Below, piece by piece: positions 18,247 to 27,059 of a stretch of DNA of 64,000 nucleotides. The notes under the pieces are model-generated. The model saw only the letters and a list, made by a program, of their open reading frames with translations. It did not search any database and was not told the origin of the DNA. Both the position numbers and the translations under genes were made by a program. The stretch's first letter is position 1; each line of letters begins with the position of its first letter. The DNA comes from Alishewanella agri BL06 (GTDB taxonomy: Bacteria; Pseudomonadota; Gammaproteobacteria; Enterobacterales; Alteromonadaceae): assembly GCF_000272005.1 (NCBI RefSeq), contig NZ_AKKU01000011.1:186001-250000 (forward strand), read 5' to 3'.

Positions 18247-19737
18247 CTACTGCCCCTGCCCCAGTGCGAAGCCGCGCTCACCGTTAAAGCTAAACAGATT
18301 TTCAATTTTTATCACATCTAACCCCAGCTCAGTCAACACCGAGAGCAGCTTAATCAGATCGCGCTGACTCACCGGCTGCTCTGGCGTCTGAGCCATAAAT
18401 CTGCAGCGCCAGTGGTCAGTGCAAAAGGTTTCCGGATAACCTTGTGGCCAAACTTTGACCCCACGATTGGTAATCATCTGCAGATGTAACACCCCATCGG
18501 TTAAGTTGAGTAGCCGACTTGCCAGCTGCTCTGGTGAAAACTGACTTTCATGTAAAAACACATCCACCCCCAATAACACTTTTTGCGCCGGCTGTGCGCG
18601 CTGATATCGGAAAGTCGGTTGAATTGGCTCAGCAGCATTTTGATAACTCACGGCCTTAAAGCTCTCTGGTAGTTGACCCAAGCGCTGAATCACCGCCTCA
18701 GCAAACTCGTTAGTACTGACCAGGCGCTGACTATTCGTGCTGTGCAAATCAGCGGTATGGATCCCCTCTTCCAGGGTGGCTAACCAGGCATTATGAATGC
18801 GCGCTGCCACTTCGGCTTGTTTGATATGCACCAGCATCATCACCGCTGCCAGTAATAAACCGCTGGGATTGGCGATGCCTTGGCCGGCAATATCGGGTGC
18901 GCTGCCATGTATTGCCTCAAACATCGCGATACTATCACCAATATTGGCACTGGGTGCCAGCCCAACGCTACCCGTCATTTCGGCAGTGATATCACTGAGA
19001 ATATCGCCATACAAATTGGGCGTCACAATGACATCAAAACGCCCGGGCTGGGTAGCTAAACGTGCAGCACCGATATCAATAATATAGCGTTCTGCCACGA
19101 TCTCCGGGTATTCGACGGATATCTCCTGAAACACTTTATAGAACAGGCCATCTGTCATCTTCATAATATTATCTTTGACCATGCAGGTAACTTTTTTCCG
19201 GCCGTGGCTGCGGGCATAGTCAAAGGCGTAGCGCACAATCTTTTCGCAGCCCGGGCGGCTAATCAGCTTTAAACACTGAAACACCTCGTCAGTCTGCCGA
19301 TGCTCAATACCAGCGTAAAGATCCTCCTCATTCTCCCGCACTATGACGATGTCTAACTGCGGATGCAGAGTCGCCACAAAGGGCGCATAACTGACGCAGG
19401 GCCGCACATTAGCATACAAGCCCAGGGTTTTACGGATGGTCACATTCAGACTTTTGTAGCCGTCGCCACTTGGTGTTGTCACTGGGCCTTTCAGAAATAC
19501 CCGGTTACGGCGTAAGGAAGTCCAAGCCTGTGGCGCTATGCCAGAGCTATGGCCGGCGAGATAAAGCTGCTCACCAATATCGATATATTCCGGCGCGATC
19601 CGCGCCCCAGCTGCCGTTAGAATTTTCAGCGTCGCCTGGACAATTTCCGGCCCTATGCCATCGCCCAGTGCGACGGTTACCGGTACCTTTTCGCTCTGCT
19701 CTATTGCCTCTAAGTGCATGTGTTGCTTAGCTTGCAT
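18247..19737 (-). CDS. icd: NADP-dependent isocitrate dehydrogenase, alpha-type with C-terminal extension
   Basis: A 496-residue beta-decarboxylating dehydrogenase of the TCA cycle. Motifs are VALGDGIGPEI, LYANVRPC, IVRENEEDLYAGIEH, the metal/catalytic segment NLYGDILSDITAEMTGSVGLAPSANIG and AIHGSAPDIAGQGIANP. After about residue 340 there is an extra domain of about 140 residues (QKVLLGVDVFLHE.. to the end) that E. coli Icd lacks. It resembles the ICDH_alpha group seen in Thermus and Rickettsia. GGAG precedes the ATG. The LysR gene diverges from it. Confidence 0.85.
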   Translation of the reverse strand: MQAKQHMHLEAIEQSEKVPVTVALGDGIGPEIVQATLKILTAAGARIAPEYIDIGEQLYLAGHSSGIAPQAWTSLRRNRVFLKGPVTTPSGDGYKSLNVTIRKTLGLYANVRPCVSYAPFVATLHPQLDIVIVRENEEDLYAGIEHRQTDEVFQCLKLISRPGCEKIVRYAFDYARSHGRKKVTCMVKDNIMKMTDGLFYKVFQEISVEYPEIVAERYIIDIGAARLATQPGRFDVIVTPNLYGDILSDITAEMTGSVGLAPSANIGDSIAMFEAIHGSAPDIAGQGIANPSGLLLAAVMMLVHIKQAEVAARIHNAWLATLEEGIHTADLHSTNSQRLVSTNEFAEAVIQRLGQLPESFKAVSYQNAAEPIQPTFRYQRAQPAQKVLLGVDVFLHESQFSPEQLASRLLNLTDGVLHLQMITNRGVKVWPQGYPETFCTDHWRCRFMAQTPEQPVSQRDLIKLLSVLTELGLDVIKIENLFSFNGERGFALGQGQ

Positions 19738-19865
19738 CTCAACTTCTCCAACTGTGGTTGCTATGCCGGCACTGTAGAGCAGTTAAATCATTAAGAAAAA
19801 TATTTAGTTTTAATCTTATCCATAGCTTAAAATCTATAGGTTACCAAGCCGGAGCCAACTTACCG

Positions 19866-20789
19866 ATGCCAGCCAGTACCCTCGCCCGTTTTCAACGTAT
19901 TACGCCGCAACAACTGCGCGCCTTCGAAGCCAGTGCCCGCTTGTTATCGGTAACCCAGGCTGCGCGTGAGCTCTTTGTTAGCCAGCCTACGGTATCAGTG
20001 CAACTGAAAGAGCTGGCAGAAACCCTGGGTGAGCCGCTATTTGAGCAAAGTGGCCGTCAGATCCGTTTAACTCAGGCCGGTAAATTACTGTATCAAACGG
20101 TACGCGAGCTCGCTGGCTGCTGGCAGCGGCTGGAATCCGAGCTGGCGGCAATTCATGGTTTGGTGCGCGGCAAGCTAAAAATTGCCGCGGTCACCACAGC
20201 CGAATACTTTGTCCCGGATCTGCTGGGCCCTTTCGCGCGCGCCTATCCAGGCATTGAAATTGAACTCAGTGTTGAAAACCGCGATCGTATTGTGCAGCGA
20301 CTAAGCCAGGGACTGGACGATCTGACGGTAATGATGCTACCGCCAGCAGAGCTGGATTTGGACAGCCAGGCCTTTCAAACCAACAACTTGATTGTTATAG
20401 CCCCGGCGAACCATCCGCTAAGCAATAAAAAGTTGCGCCTAAACGAACTTAGCAGCGAACGCTGGTTAATGCGGGAAGCCGGCAGTGGTACCCGCAAAGT
20501 CACGGCGCAATTTTTTGCCGAGCAACAATTTCAGCCGAATATAGTGATGAGCCTGGGCAGTAACGAGGCAATTAAACATGCGGTAGCGGCCGGGCTTGGT
20601 ATTGCGGTGCTGTCAGATTTGGCCGTCAATCAACCGGCCTGGTCAAGCACCACAAACGGACTAACGACACTGGATGTCGCCGGCTTCCCAATCGCCCGGC
20701 AATGGTACCTAGTCTGGCGCCGGGATACCCCGCAAAGCGCAACGGCACGGGGCTTTATCAGTTATCTGCAGCAACAAGCTAAAGAATAG
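19866..20789 (+). CDS. LysR-family transcriptional regulator
   Basis: About 307 residues from ATG 19866. The longer frame from 19758 adds a Cys-rich leader ahead of the classical start LARFQRITPQQLRAFEA. The helix-turn-helix is LLSVTQAARELFVSQPTVSVQLKELAE, followed by the periplasmic-binding-like effector domain. The style is close to CbbR-type regulators. It faces the isocitrate dehydrogenase gene, so it may control it; an ATAG-N8-CTAT dyad at 19822-19837 in the gap is a possible site. The effector is unknown. Confidence 0.85.
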   Translation: MPASTLARFQRITPQQLRAFEASARLLSVTQAARELFVSQPTVSVQLKELAETLGEPLFEQSGRQIRLTQAGKLLYQTVRELAGCWQRLESELAAIHGLVRGKLKIAAVTTAEYFVPDLLGPFARAYPGIEIELSVENRDRIVQRLSQGLDDLTVMMLPPAELDLDSQAFQTNNLIVIAPANHPLSNKKLRLNELSSERWLMREAGSGTRKVTAQFFAEQQFQPNIVMSLGSNEAIKHAVAAGLGIAVLSDLAVNQPAWSSTTNGLTTLDVAGFPIARQWYLVWRRDTPQSATARGFISYLQQQAKE

Positions 20790-20896
20790 AATTTAGCGGA
20801 CTGGCGCAACATTCAGCGCCGTGCTAGAGTGCGCGCGATCCGGTTCCGGCTCAATTCAACCCTCAAATCCTAACACCATTCAGGTATTCAAAAACT

Positions 20897-21712
20897 ATGT
20901 TCACTTATGTCGTAAACAAGTGCGCTGCCGTGCGCCTAAGCTTGTTGTTAATAGCAGCGTTATTGTTAAGCGCCTGTGTTGCGCCAGCCTTGTTATTATC
21001 ACCTCAGGGCCAGCTGATGTGGGCCATGATTAAACCCATGGTGGGCCTCGATCCTAAAGAGGTAAATTTATTTGAGCAACCGCTGATTAAAAAGCGGCTG
21101 GAACCCTTACTGGGCGAGCATTACCAAACGGCAGTATCTTTGCTGAACACGGCAGATGAGATCAAACAGCAAGGGCCGCTGTTTTATGTTGCGTCCAACT
21201 ATACGCCGCTACCGCAGCTGGCTGAAAAAGCGGGCTTTGTCTGGAATGCCGAAACCAACCAGATGGCGGTATTAATCAGTAAAGGCGGTGTTACAGAGAT
21301 TTTCGCCGAAGCGGTAGAGAAAAAGGCGAAAACTGTGCTGCCAGTGTGGCCAGATGAGCTGGTAGATTACGCCAAAATGGCCAGCAATCCGGAAAAATTA
21401 CTGCAACAGCAAAAACAACAATTACTTGAACAGCCGCAACAGCAGCTGCAGCAAGCTCTTGAGGCACAAAAACAGCAGCTAATTGATGCGCCCAAGCAGC
21501 AACTTGAGAAAGCCATTGATGCGCAAAAACAGCAGCTAATCGAAGCGCCCAAGCAGCAACTTGAGCAAGCCATTGATGCACAAAAACAGCAGCTAATTGA
21601 TGCACCCAAGCAACAGCTGCAGCAGGCTATCGAAGCACAGCAGCAACAGTTAAGCGAGCAGCCGGAGCCGCAGCAGAAAAAGCTGGCAGCACCAGTACCA
21701 AAACAGGATTAA
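20897..21712 (+). CDS. lipoprotein with Gln-rich helical repeats
   Basis: A 271-residue predicted lipoprotein: signal LSLLLIAALLLSAC with a lipobox Cys near residue 27. A compact domain of about 130 residues follows (VASNYTPLPQLAEKAGFVW). The C-terminal third is a Gln/Lys-rich tail of 19-residue repeats that should form one long charged helix. Such tails may span toward peptidoglycan or oligomerise. The gene's end overlaps the convergent GNAT stop by four bases. No family was recognised. Confidence 0.7.
   Translation: MFTYVVNKCAAVRLSLLLIAALLLSACVAPALLLSPQGQLMWAMIKPMVGLDPKEVNLFEQPLIKKRLEPLLGEHYQTAVSLLNTADEIKQQGPLFYVASNYTPLPQLAEKAGFVWNAETNQMAVLISKGGVTEIFAEAVEKKAKTVLPVWPDELVDYAKMASNPEKLLQQQKQQLLEQPQQQLQQALEAQKQQLIDAPKQQLEKAIDAQKQQLIEAPKQQLEQAIDAQKQQLIDAPKQQLQQAIEAQQQQLSEQPEPQQKKLAAPVPKQD
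21404..21660 (+). repeat. 57-bp in-frame tandem repeats
   Basis: Three good 57-bp units (21461-21517, 21518-21574, 21575-21631) encode [DE]AQKQQLI[DE]APKQQL(E/Q)xAI. A degenerate unit precedes them (21404-21460) and a partial one follows. Exact multiples of three keep the frame; copy number could vary between strains. Confidence 0.85.
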
Positions 21713-22167
21713 AGGGCTTTTTGCATAAAAACGCTAAGCGGGTCCGGCTGATAATCGGCAAAGGGCCCGCAAACCTGATAACCATGGCTTAGGTACAGCT
21801 GTCGCGCTGCAGTAAAATATGGCTCAGCGCCGGTTTCCAGATACAGCATACTAACGCCCTCTGCTGTAGCAAACTGTTCTAAGTGTGCCAGCAGGGCTTT
21901 CGCCACCCCTTTACCACGGGCGGCTTTGGCAGTACGCATCGATTTAATTTCTGCCATAGCAGCAGTATGGTGCTTAAGCGCAATACAGCCCAGCAGCTGC
22001 CCGCCCTGCCGGGCGCTCCAAAACACGATATCGGGTGCTTTTAACCGTTCGATATCCAGCGCATGCACACTCTCTGGCGGCGACGTCGCATACATATCAG
22101 CAAGATGTTCATTCAGCAGATCCTGAATATCCTGACTAGTGAGCGGATCACGTTGTATTTCAATCAT
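21709..22167 (-). CDS. GNAT-family N-acetyltransferase
   Basis: A 152-residue acetyltransferase. LLGCIALKHH, EIKSMRTAKAARGKGVAKALLAHL (acetyl-CoA pyrophosphate loop RGKGVA) and MLYLETGAEPYFTAARQLYLSHGY fit GNAT motifs A and B. The wording resembles the YsnE-like subgroup. Its ATG overlaps the stop of the winged-helix gene, so the two are translated together. The substrate is unknown. Confidence 0.82.
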   Translation of the reverse strand: MIEIQRDPLTSQDIQDLLNEHLADMYATSPPESVHALDIERLKAPDIVFWSARQGGQLLGCIALKHHTAAMAEIKSMRTAKAARGKGVAKALLAHLEQFATAEGVSMLYLETGAEPYFTAARQLYLSHGYQVCGPFADYQPDPLSVFMQKAL

Positions 22168-23261
22168 AAATTTCTCTGCTTAACACGCAGCCAGGAGCGC
22201 GATAACGCCAGGCTGACACCGGCACAAAACAAGGCCGCTTCTAACATCGCACTTAGATGCACCCACCCATTGTGCCCCTGATTTCGTAGCAAGGCTTCAC
22301 TCGCCACGGTCGCCAGCGCGGCATCAGGAAACTGTGCCGCCAGCTGTACCAGGCTGCCCGCCAGTAACACACCACCATTTTGACTCAGGATTAACGCGAT
22401 AAGCAGCGCCGGTAACACCGCATATACACCATGCCATTTGCCGGGAAAGCGCAGTAACAACAGGCAACTGAGCGCGGTTGCCAGTCCAATCGCCGCGCCT
22501 TCGCCGGCGCCGGTAATTTGTGCCGGACTGCGGCCAAAAAACAGTTGCAACACTTCATGCAACAACAAGCTGACAAAGCTACCCACCAGCAGCCCACCAC
22601 TAACACCGCTGAGCAGGATAACGGCTGCCCGGGCTTGCCCCCACACCATTGCCGCGCTGAGCGCGGCAGCGACGGCGCCACCAGCCAAAAGTGCCAGCAA
22701 TAGCGTAATACTGAGTAAAACCAGTCCCAGCGCTATGGCCTCGCGACCAGCAAAAGACAATTGTGCAGCAGCCAGTAAACCATATACGGCACCGCCAAAC
22801 AGCCCGGCAATAGCCGCCCCCGCCAATCCCTGCGCTAAATGCTGCCAGAACTGTAGTGAGGCGACGACATCCTTCTTGACTGGCACCTGTTCAGCTAACA
22901 GACTCGCACTGCTATCAGCGGCGCTTTGCCAGCTTACGGCAGCGATAAAGCGATAACCATGTTTAGGCACGGTTTCAATAAAACGCGGCGCACTGGCGCT
23001 ATCCTGCAGTACCCGACGTAGTGTGCGGATACACTGGGTGAGTGCTTCATCACTCACCACCAGGCCGGGCCAGACTTGCTCAAAAAATTGTTGTTTACTA
23101 ACCAGTTTACCGGCGTTTTGCAGTAATAACTGCAAGGCATCCAAATAACGACTGTTTAGCTCAACCGGCACCCCGGCACAGCGTAACTGGCGCTGCGCTG
23201 GCTCTAATTCAAATTCTGCGAACTGATAACACTGTGCCACCATCAGGCTGTTTGACTCCAT
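22164..23261 (-). CDS. winged-helix (ToxR/CadC-type) regulator with a polytopic membrane domain
   Basis: About 365 residues from ATG 23261; the TTG at 23264 is the only codon before it in the longer frame. Residues ~10-105 form an OmpR-type winged helix (LVSKQQFFEQVWPGLVVSDEALTQCIRTLRRVL and FIETVPKHGYRF). The rest is at least six hydrophobic helices rich in Gly/Ala/Leu with little periplasmic sequence. This differs from ToxR/CadC, which have one helix and a periplasmic sensor. It probably senses a membrane signal. It is followed by GNAT and preceded by another membrane protein on the same strand. Confidence 0.78.
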   Translation of the reverse strand: MESNSLMVAQCYQFAEFELEPAQRQLRCAGVPVELNSRYLDALQLLLQNAGKLVSKQQFFEQVWPGLVVSDEALTQCIRTLRRVLQDSASAPRFIETVPKHGYRFIAAVSWQSAADSSASLLAEQVPVKKDVVASLQFWQHLAQGLAGAAIAGLFGGAVYGLLAAAQLSFAGREAIALGLVLLSITLLLALLAGGAVAAALSAAMVWGQARAAVILLSGVSGGLLVGSFVSLLLHEVLQLFFGRSPAQITGAGEGAAIGLATALSCLLLLRFPGKWHGVYAVLPALLIALILSQNGGVLLAGSLVQLAAQFPDAALATVASEALLRNQGHNGWVHLSAMLEAALFCAGVSLALSRSWLRVKQRNL

Positions 23262-23291
23262 CAAAAAACCGCTGCACCATCATTTTCACTA

Positions 23292-23849
23292 TTATGCCTC
23301 AGTTGCAGTCTTGCTGGCGCCAGAATTTCGCAACAGACCCGCAGCTAACAGCCATAGCAACATAAAGGCGACATTAATTACCGGCGCAGCGCCCAACCCC
23401 GCCAACTGAATAACAATTTCCACCCCCAGTTGCAGCCCAGCCGTCAGATAAAGCACCCGGCTCATGGCCTGCGCCTGAAAGCGCACCCATACCGCGCCAA
23501 GGACTACCGACGCCAACACGATCAGATAAAGTAAATTAGCCGGATTATCTTCACTGCCTATAATGCCAACAGCCAGATTAATCCAGATGAGCACTAAGGA
23601 GGTCAGCACCAGTAGTGCCCAACCGGCGCGTCCGGACAGATCGGCACAGCAACGACAACCCAGTTCTATCAGCAAGGCGGTGCCGCCAAGTAAGATCCCG
23701 GCAATCACAAAGTCTGATCCGGTCCAGTTCACTTCAGTCGTAAATTGCATCGCTATCAAAGGTAACAGCAGCAAGGAAACAACAGTTCCCCAAAGTATCA
23801 TCCGCCAGGGGTTACGCCAAAAATGCGTTAGGTGCTGCAGCATAGTCAT
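23292..23849 (-). CDS. membrane protein of unknown function
   Basis: A 185-residue protein with about five to six membrane segments (MILWGTVVSLLLLPLIAM, FVIAGILLGGTALLIELGC, WALLVLTSLVLIWINLAVGI and others). A GCRCC Cys cluster lies near the second helix end. GGAG is six bases before the ATG. It ends 30 bases before the membrane-bound regulator on the same strand, so it may be part of its operon and a sensing partner. No family was recognised. Confidence 0.65.
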   Translation of the reverse strand: MTMLQHLTHFWRNPWRMILWGTVVSLLLLPLIAMQFTTEVNWTGSDFVIAGILLGGTALLIELGCRCCADLSGRAGWALLVLTSLVLIWINLAVGIIGSEDNPANLLYLIVLASVVLGAVWVRFQAQAMSRVLYLTAGLQLGVEIVIQLAGLGAAPVINVAFMLLWLLAAGLLRNSGASKTATEA

Positions 23850-23973
23850 AGTTCACTCCAAATCGAAAGTTAGCAAGCATGCTGAGTCTGTGGTCTTAGC
23901 GGCGAAAAGACATGAGGAAAAGCTGAGCAAGCGCTGATTTTTTTAGTGAATTCAGTGCAGCTGAGCAGGCGGG

Positions 23974-24009
23974 ATAGTACCAGCCCGCTAAACCGCTGGC
24001 TGGTACTAT
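23974..24009. terminator. strong hairpin just after the 24014 gene
   Basis: Perfect 12-bp stem ATAGTACCAGCC/GGCTGGTACTAT with a 12-base loop, five bases past the stop on the minus strand. No U-run follows, so it may be a Rho-assisted 3' end or an mRNA-protecting structure. The flanking region 23850-24013 holds no other recognised feature. Confidence 0.4.
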
Positions 24010-24013
24010 GCTG

Positions 24014-25033
24014 TTATAAACGGGCCTGGAGTTGTTGCCGCTGCTGTTCCAGTTGTGCCAGCCGGTGCAGATAATCGTCACAGGGTGGCATTGAGACGCG
24101 ATTGATCATTTTACCCAGTGGATTATAGAACCACTGATACCAGCTTAGCTCAGCTACCGCCTCTGTTTGCGGACAGCTTAGCAGCAAGGCTAACTCGTTA
24201 CTGCTGGCTTGCGGTTGGTATAACGGGCGAACCAGAGTTAAACCAAGTTTCTCTAAAAAGTTTAAATCCGACGTATCATGCAGCGCCGCGGTAATGCCTT
24301 GCTCTGTCAGCTGCCACTCGCCAGCCAGCGCCTTGCTTAAACTGAGTTCAGATTCAGTAAAAGGTTGCTGCCAGGGCGTGATGTTAAATGGCGTCTCTGC
24401 CGGCTTTGGTAAGTTGGTAAGCTGTAGCGCCAGATTAAAATGACGCTCGATGGCGGCACTACTAATCATCTTGGTTAACAGGTAACGATTCTCGGTCAGT
24501 AGATTGCGCCAGAACTTAAGATCGGCCGCTAACAGCTGCTCAACCTGCAACCAGTGACCTTGCTGTGCCAATAGATAAATCTGCAGCAAATGCAGGCGCT
24601 GCCCATTTAATAGCGGCTGAAAAGCCGGCAGTTCATCGGCACTGGCAAGCACTGGTTCTTGCCAATGGTTGCTGCTTAGCAACTGCTGATAGAACGCCAA
24701 TAAAGTCGTGTTCTCCAGTAGCAGCTGCTCAAGTTGCGTCGTGTCTGCAGCCGCTAAGGCCGGGCAACCTGCCTGGTTACAACCGGCAAATAATTGCTGC
24801 AGCGTAGTGTTATCCTGGGTTTTCAAAGCCGCTTGCTGCGCCTGATAGCGCTGATAGCCATTGCCAGCGACCGGCTCTGACAGCAACTGTTGTTGCAACG
24901 CCAGTGCCGGAACTGACGGTGCTTCGTCTTGCCAGTTTAACGCCAGTAACAATAAGTAGCCCAACCCGCCGACGACAAATAGGGCCAACACCAGCTTGAT
25001 AACTATTTTGCTCAGGGTAATAACAGCTGACAT
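24014..25033 (-). CDS. single-pass membrane protein of unknown function
   Basis: A 339-residue protein with one N-terminal membrane helix (LVLALFVVGGLGYLLLLAL) and a large, mostly helical, Gln/Leu-rich domain outside. Two Cys pairs (FAGCNQAGCP and, near the end, LLSCPQ and MPPCDD) could form periplasmic disulfides. GGAG precedes the ATG. It stands alone, and two short dyads upstream (25052-25096) suggest regulation. No known family was recognised. Confidence 0.65.
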   Translation of the reverse strand: MSAVITLSKIVIKLVLALFVVGGLGYLLLLALNWQDEAPSVPALALQQQLLSEPVAGNGYQRYQAQQAALKTQDNTTLQQLFAGCNQAGCPALAAADTTQLEQLLLENTTLLAFYQQLLSSNHWQEPVLASADELPAFQPLLNGQRLHLLQIYLLAQQGHWLQVEQLLAADLKFWRNLLTENRYLLTKMISSAAIERHFNLALQLTNLPKPAETPFNITPWQQPFTESELSLSKALAGEWQLTEQGITAALHDTSDLNFLEKLGLTLVRPLYQPQASSNELALLLSCPQTEAVAELSWYQWFYNPLGKMINRVSMPPCDDYLHRLAQLEQQRQQLQARL

Positions 25034-25051
25034 CCATATCTCCTTAAAACC

Positions 25052-25096
25052 AAGGTAACCGTTACCTTAGAACATTTTATCTAACTTTACCAGTTA
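25052..25096. promoter_or_regulatory. two short dyads upstream of the 24014 gene
   Basis: AAGGTAA-N3-TTACCTT (25052-25068) and TAACT-N5-AGTTA (25082-25096) lie 20-65 bases ahead of the ATG at 25033, where operators would be expected. No adjacent regulator is obvious. Confidence 0.35.
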
Positions 25097-25190
25097 GTTA
25101 ACCTTAGCCAGCCAGCGCTCAACGCCCGTTGACTTGAACAGCTCGGGTGCCGGGTGCCCAATGGTATCGGGTTGTTAACTCTCGAACCGG

Positions 25191-26096
25191 CTAAGCGGGA
25201 TAGAAGTGAAATAACAATAACAGCCAGAGCGGTAGCGTCAAACACCCCAGCATAGTGGACTGAGCAATCACGGTGGCAACAGGCTGACGATCGGCACCAT
25301 AAACCGACGCCAACACATGCGCTGCAGAAGCAGTAGGCAAGGCGGCAAATAAAATCAATACCATCGCCGGACCACTGGGCACGGCCAGCCAGTAACAAAC
25401 TACCAACATAGCTGCCGGCATCAGCACTAACTTGATGCTGTTTAGCGCAGCTGCAAACCGGCCCAGCCGCCACAGCGCCTGCCACTGCATAGCAGCTCCA
25501 ATTGATAACAGCGCTAGCGGAATCGCGGCTTGTGCCAGTTTTTGTAATGCCAACATCAGAATATGAGGCAGTGTCAGCGCAAACAGCGAACAGCATAAAC
25601 CAGCCAGACTCGCCAACAGAAAAGGGTTTGTCGCAATCAACCTAACCGATTTCGTAAACCCCAATCCCTGACCACGCGATAACACCCCAACGGCGAGAAT
25701 ATTGGCTACCGGAACTGCTAAACCAATCGCGATCGACATCAGCGCCCGATGCTCGGCGGGCAGCGCTTGCACCATCACCATCGCCAAAGCCGTATTAAAG
25801 CGCCAGGCGGTTTGCCACAGTGCGGCAAAATCCAGAAACCGCCCAGGCCCCCAGCCGCGCACCAGCCAACCGAGCAGGCAGGCAAACAACATAATGCCCC
25901 AGATCCCAGGTGCCAGAATCGCGATATCAGCGCCTGCCGGTGGTGCCCCCAGCGCACTGACAAAGATCAACGCCGGAAACAACAAATAAAAATTCAGCGT
26001 ATCCAATGCCTGCCAGCCGCCGACAGGTAGCACCCGCCGCAGCGCAGTACCACTTAAGAGCAGCAAAAAATCCGGCAATAACGCAAGCAACACCAT
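25191..26096 (-). CDS. AEC-family (auxin-efflux-carrier-like) transporter
   Basis: About 301 residues with roughly ten membrane segments in the two five-helix halves of the family (LNFYLLFPALIFVSAL in the first half, LILFAALPTASAAHVLASVYG in the second). Bacterial AEC proteins export small carboxylates such as malate. I place the start at ATG 26096, with GGGG five bases upstream. The GTG at 26117 has no usable site and lies inside the repeat at 26108-26175. The gene's 5' end itself resembles sequence beyond the right-hand repeat. Confidence 0.8.
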   Translation of the reverse strand: MVLLALLPDFLLLLSGTALRRVLPVGGWQALDTLNFYLLFPALIFVSALGAPPAGADIAILAPGIWGIMLFACLLGWLVRGWGPGRFLDFAALWQTAWRFNTALAMVMVQALPAEHRALMSIAIGLAVPVANILAVGVLSRGQGLGFTKSVRLIATNPFLLASLAGLCCSLFALTLPHILMLALQKLAQAAIPLALLSIGAAMQWQALWRLGRFAAALNSIKLVLMPAAMLVVCYWLAVPSGPAMVLILFAALPTASAAHVLASVYGADRQPVATVIAQSTMLGCLTLPLWLLLLFHFYPA

Positions 26097-26107
26097 CCCA
26101 ACCCCAC

Positions 26108-26175
26108 TTATCCACACGTCTCCGGTACCGGCCCGACCAGTTTATCCACAGGTCTCCGGTACCGGTAGGACCAGC
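26108..26175. repeat. left inverted repeat: two 34-bp units with DnaA boxes
   Basis: Two direct 34-bp units (26108-26141 and 26142-26175) each begin TTATCCACA, the exact E. coli DnaA-box consensus, then share GTCTCCGGTACCGG and GACCAG. Positions 26108-26166 are the reverse complement of 27069-27127 over 59 bases without a mismatch that I can see. The GGTACC core (in CCGGTACCGG) is itself palindromic. Confidence 0.9.
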
Positions 26176-26300
26176 AACACCGAATAATTCATTAACACCG
26201 CCTCGAGATGCCGACTTTATTCAACCCGCACCAGAGTTTCACTTCGCTATCGCTGAAAACTGCTATAAAATGCGCCACCCTTTGTCGTCCGACGCTTAAT

Positions 26301-27050
26301 ATGCAGGCTACTAACGCACTCTACACCGATTTGTCGGGCTATTACGACTTAATGTGTTGTGATATTAACTATTTACAGCAAAGTCATGGCATCATCCGCT
26401 TACAGCAACTCTTTGGCAATAGCGGTATTCAACATCTGGATCTGGCTTGTGGCACCGGACCACATATCCGGCATTTCCTAGATGCCGGTTTTACGTCGCA
26501 AGGATTAGATTTAAATCAACCTATGTTAGCGTTAGCCCAGGCACGCTGCCCTGAAGCGACATTTAAACTCGGCGATATGTGTACCTTCGAACTTAGCCAG
26601 CCAGTTGATTTAATTACCTGCTTTCTTTACTCCATCCATTACAGTGGTAGCGTTGCGCAGCTGAGTGCTTGCATCAAGCAAGCCTGGCAGGCATTAAACG
26701 CGGGTGGCATATTTTGTTTTAATGCCGTTGATAAAGATAAAATCTGTAACCTTAGTGCGGTTAGCCACAGTACCTCATATCAAGATAGCCGTTTCGACTT
26801 TGCGTCGGCCTGGTACTACAGCGGTAACGGCGAACAACAAGCTCTTAAACTACAAATCAGCAAAACAACGGCGTCAGAGCATCAATATTAGCAAGACGAA
26901 CACCCGATGGTTGCTGTGAGTTTTACCCAACTGCAAGCGCTACTTGCCCCCTACTTTGAGATTCATATTCTGGCGCATGATTATGAGCGGATCCAACCCT
27001 GGGATCAGCAAGCCGGCAATGCGCTTTTTGTCTGTATTAAGCGGGATTAA
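26301..27050 (+). pseudogene. class I SAM-dependent methyltransferase broken by an in-frame TAG
   Basis: Starting at ATG 26301, the frame encodes YDLMCCDINY, the SAM motif LDLACGTGPHIRHFLDAGF, GLDLNQPMLALA and LGDMCTFEL. A TAG at 26889-26891 (after about 196 codons) stops it. The same frame continues at once with the normal C-terminus of this family (MVAVSFTQLQALLAPYFEIH to NALFVCIKRD), ending at TAA 27050, so one nonsense change is the only lesion seen. The full gene would be about 249 residues. It is flanked by the inverted repeats. A sequencing error is the main alternative. Confidence 0.8.
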
Positions 27051-27059
27051 GCACTGCAG

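Noticed and set aside
21404-21660. Possible CRISPR-like repeats in the lipoprotein gene
   Set aside because: Units are contiguous, multiples of three and encode protein.
22438-22956. 172-residue plus-strand frame
   Set aside because: Antisense to the membrane regulator; low-complexity Ala/Pro/Thr composition typical of shadow frames.
26108-26175. Possible CRISPR-like repeats
   Set aside because: Only two abutting units per side with no spacers, and the sides are inverted.
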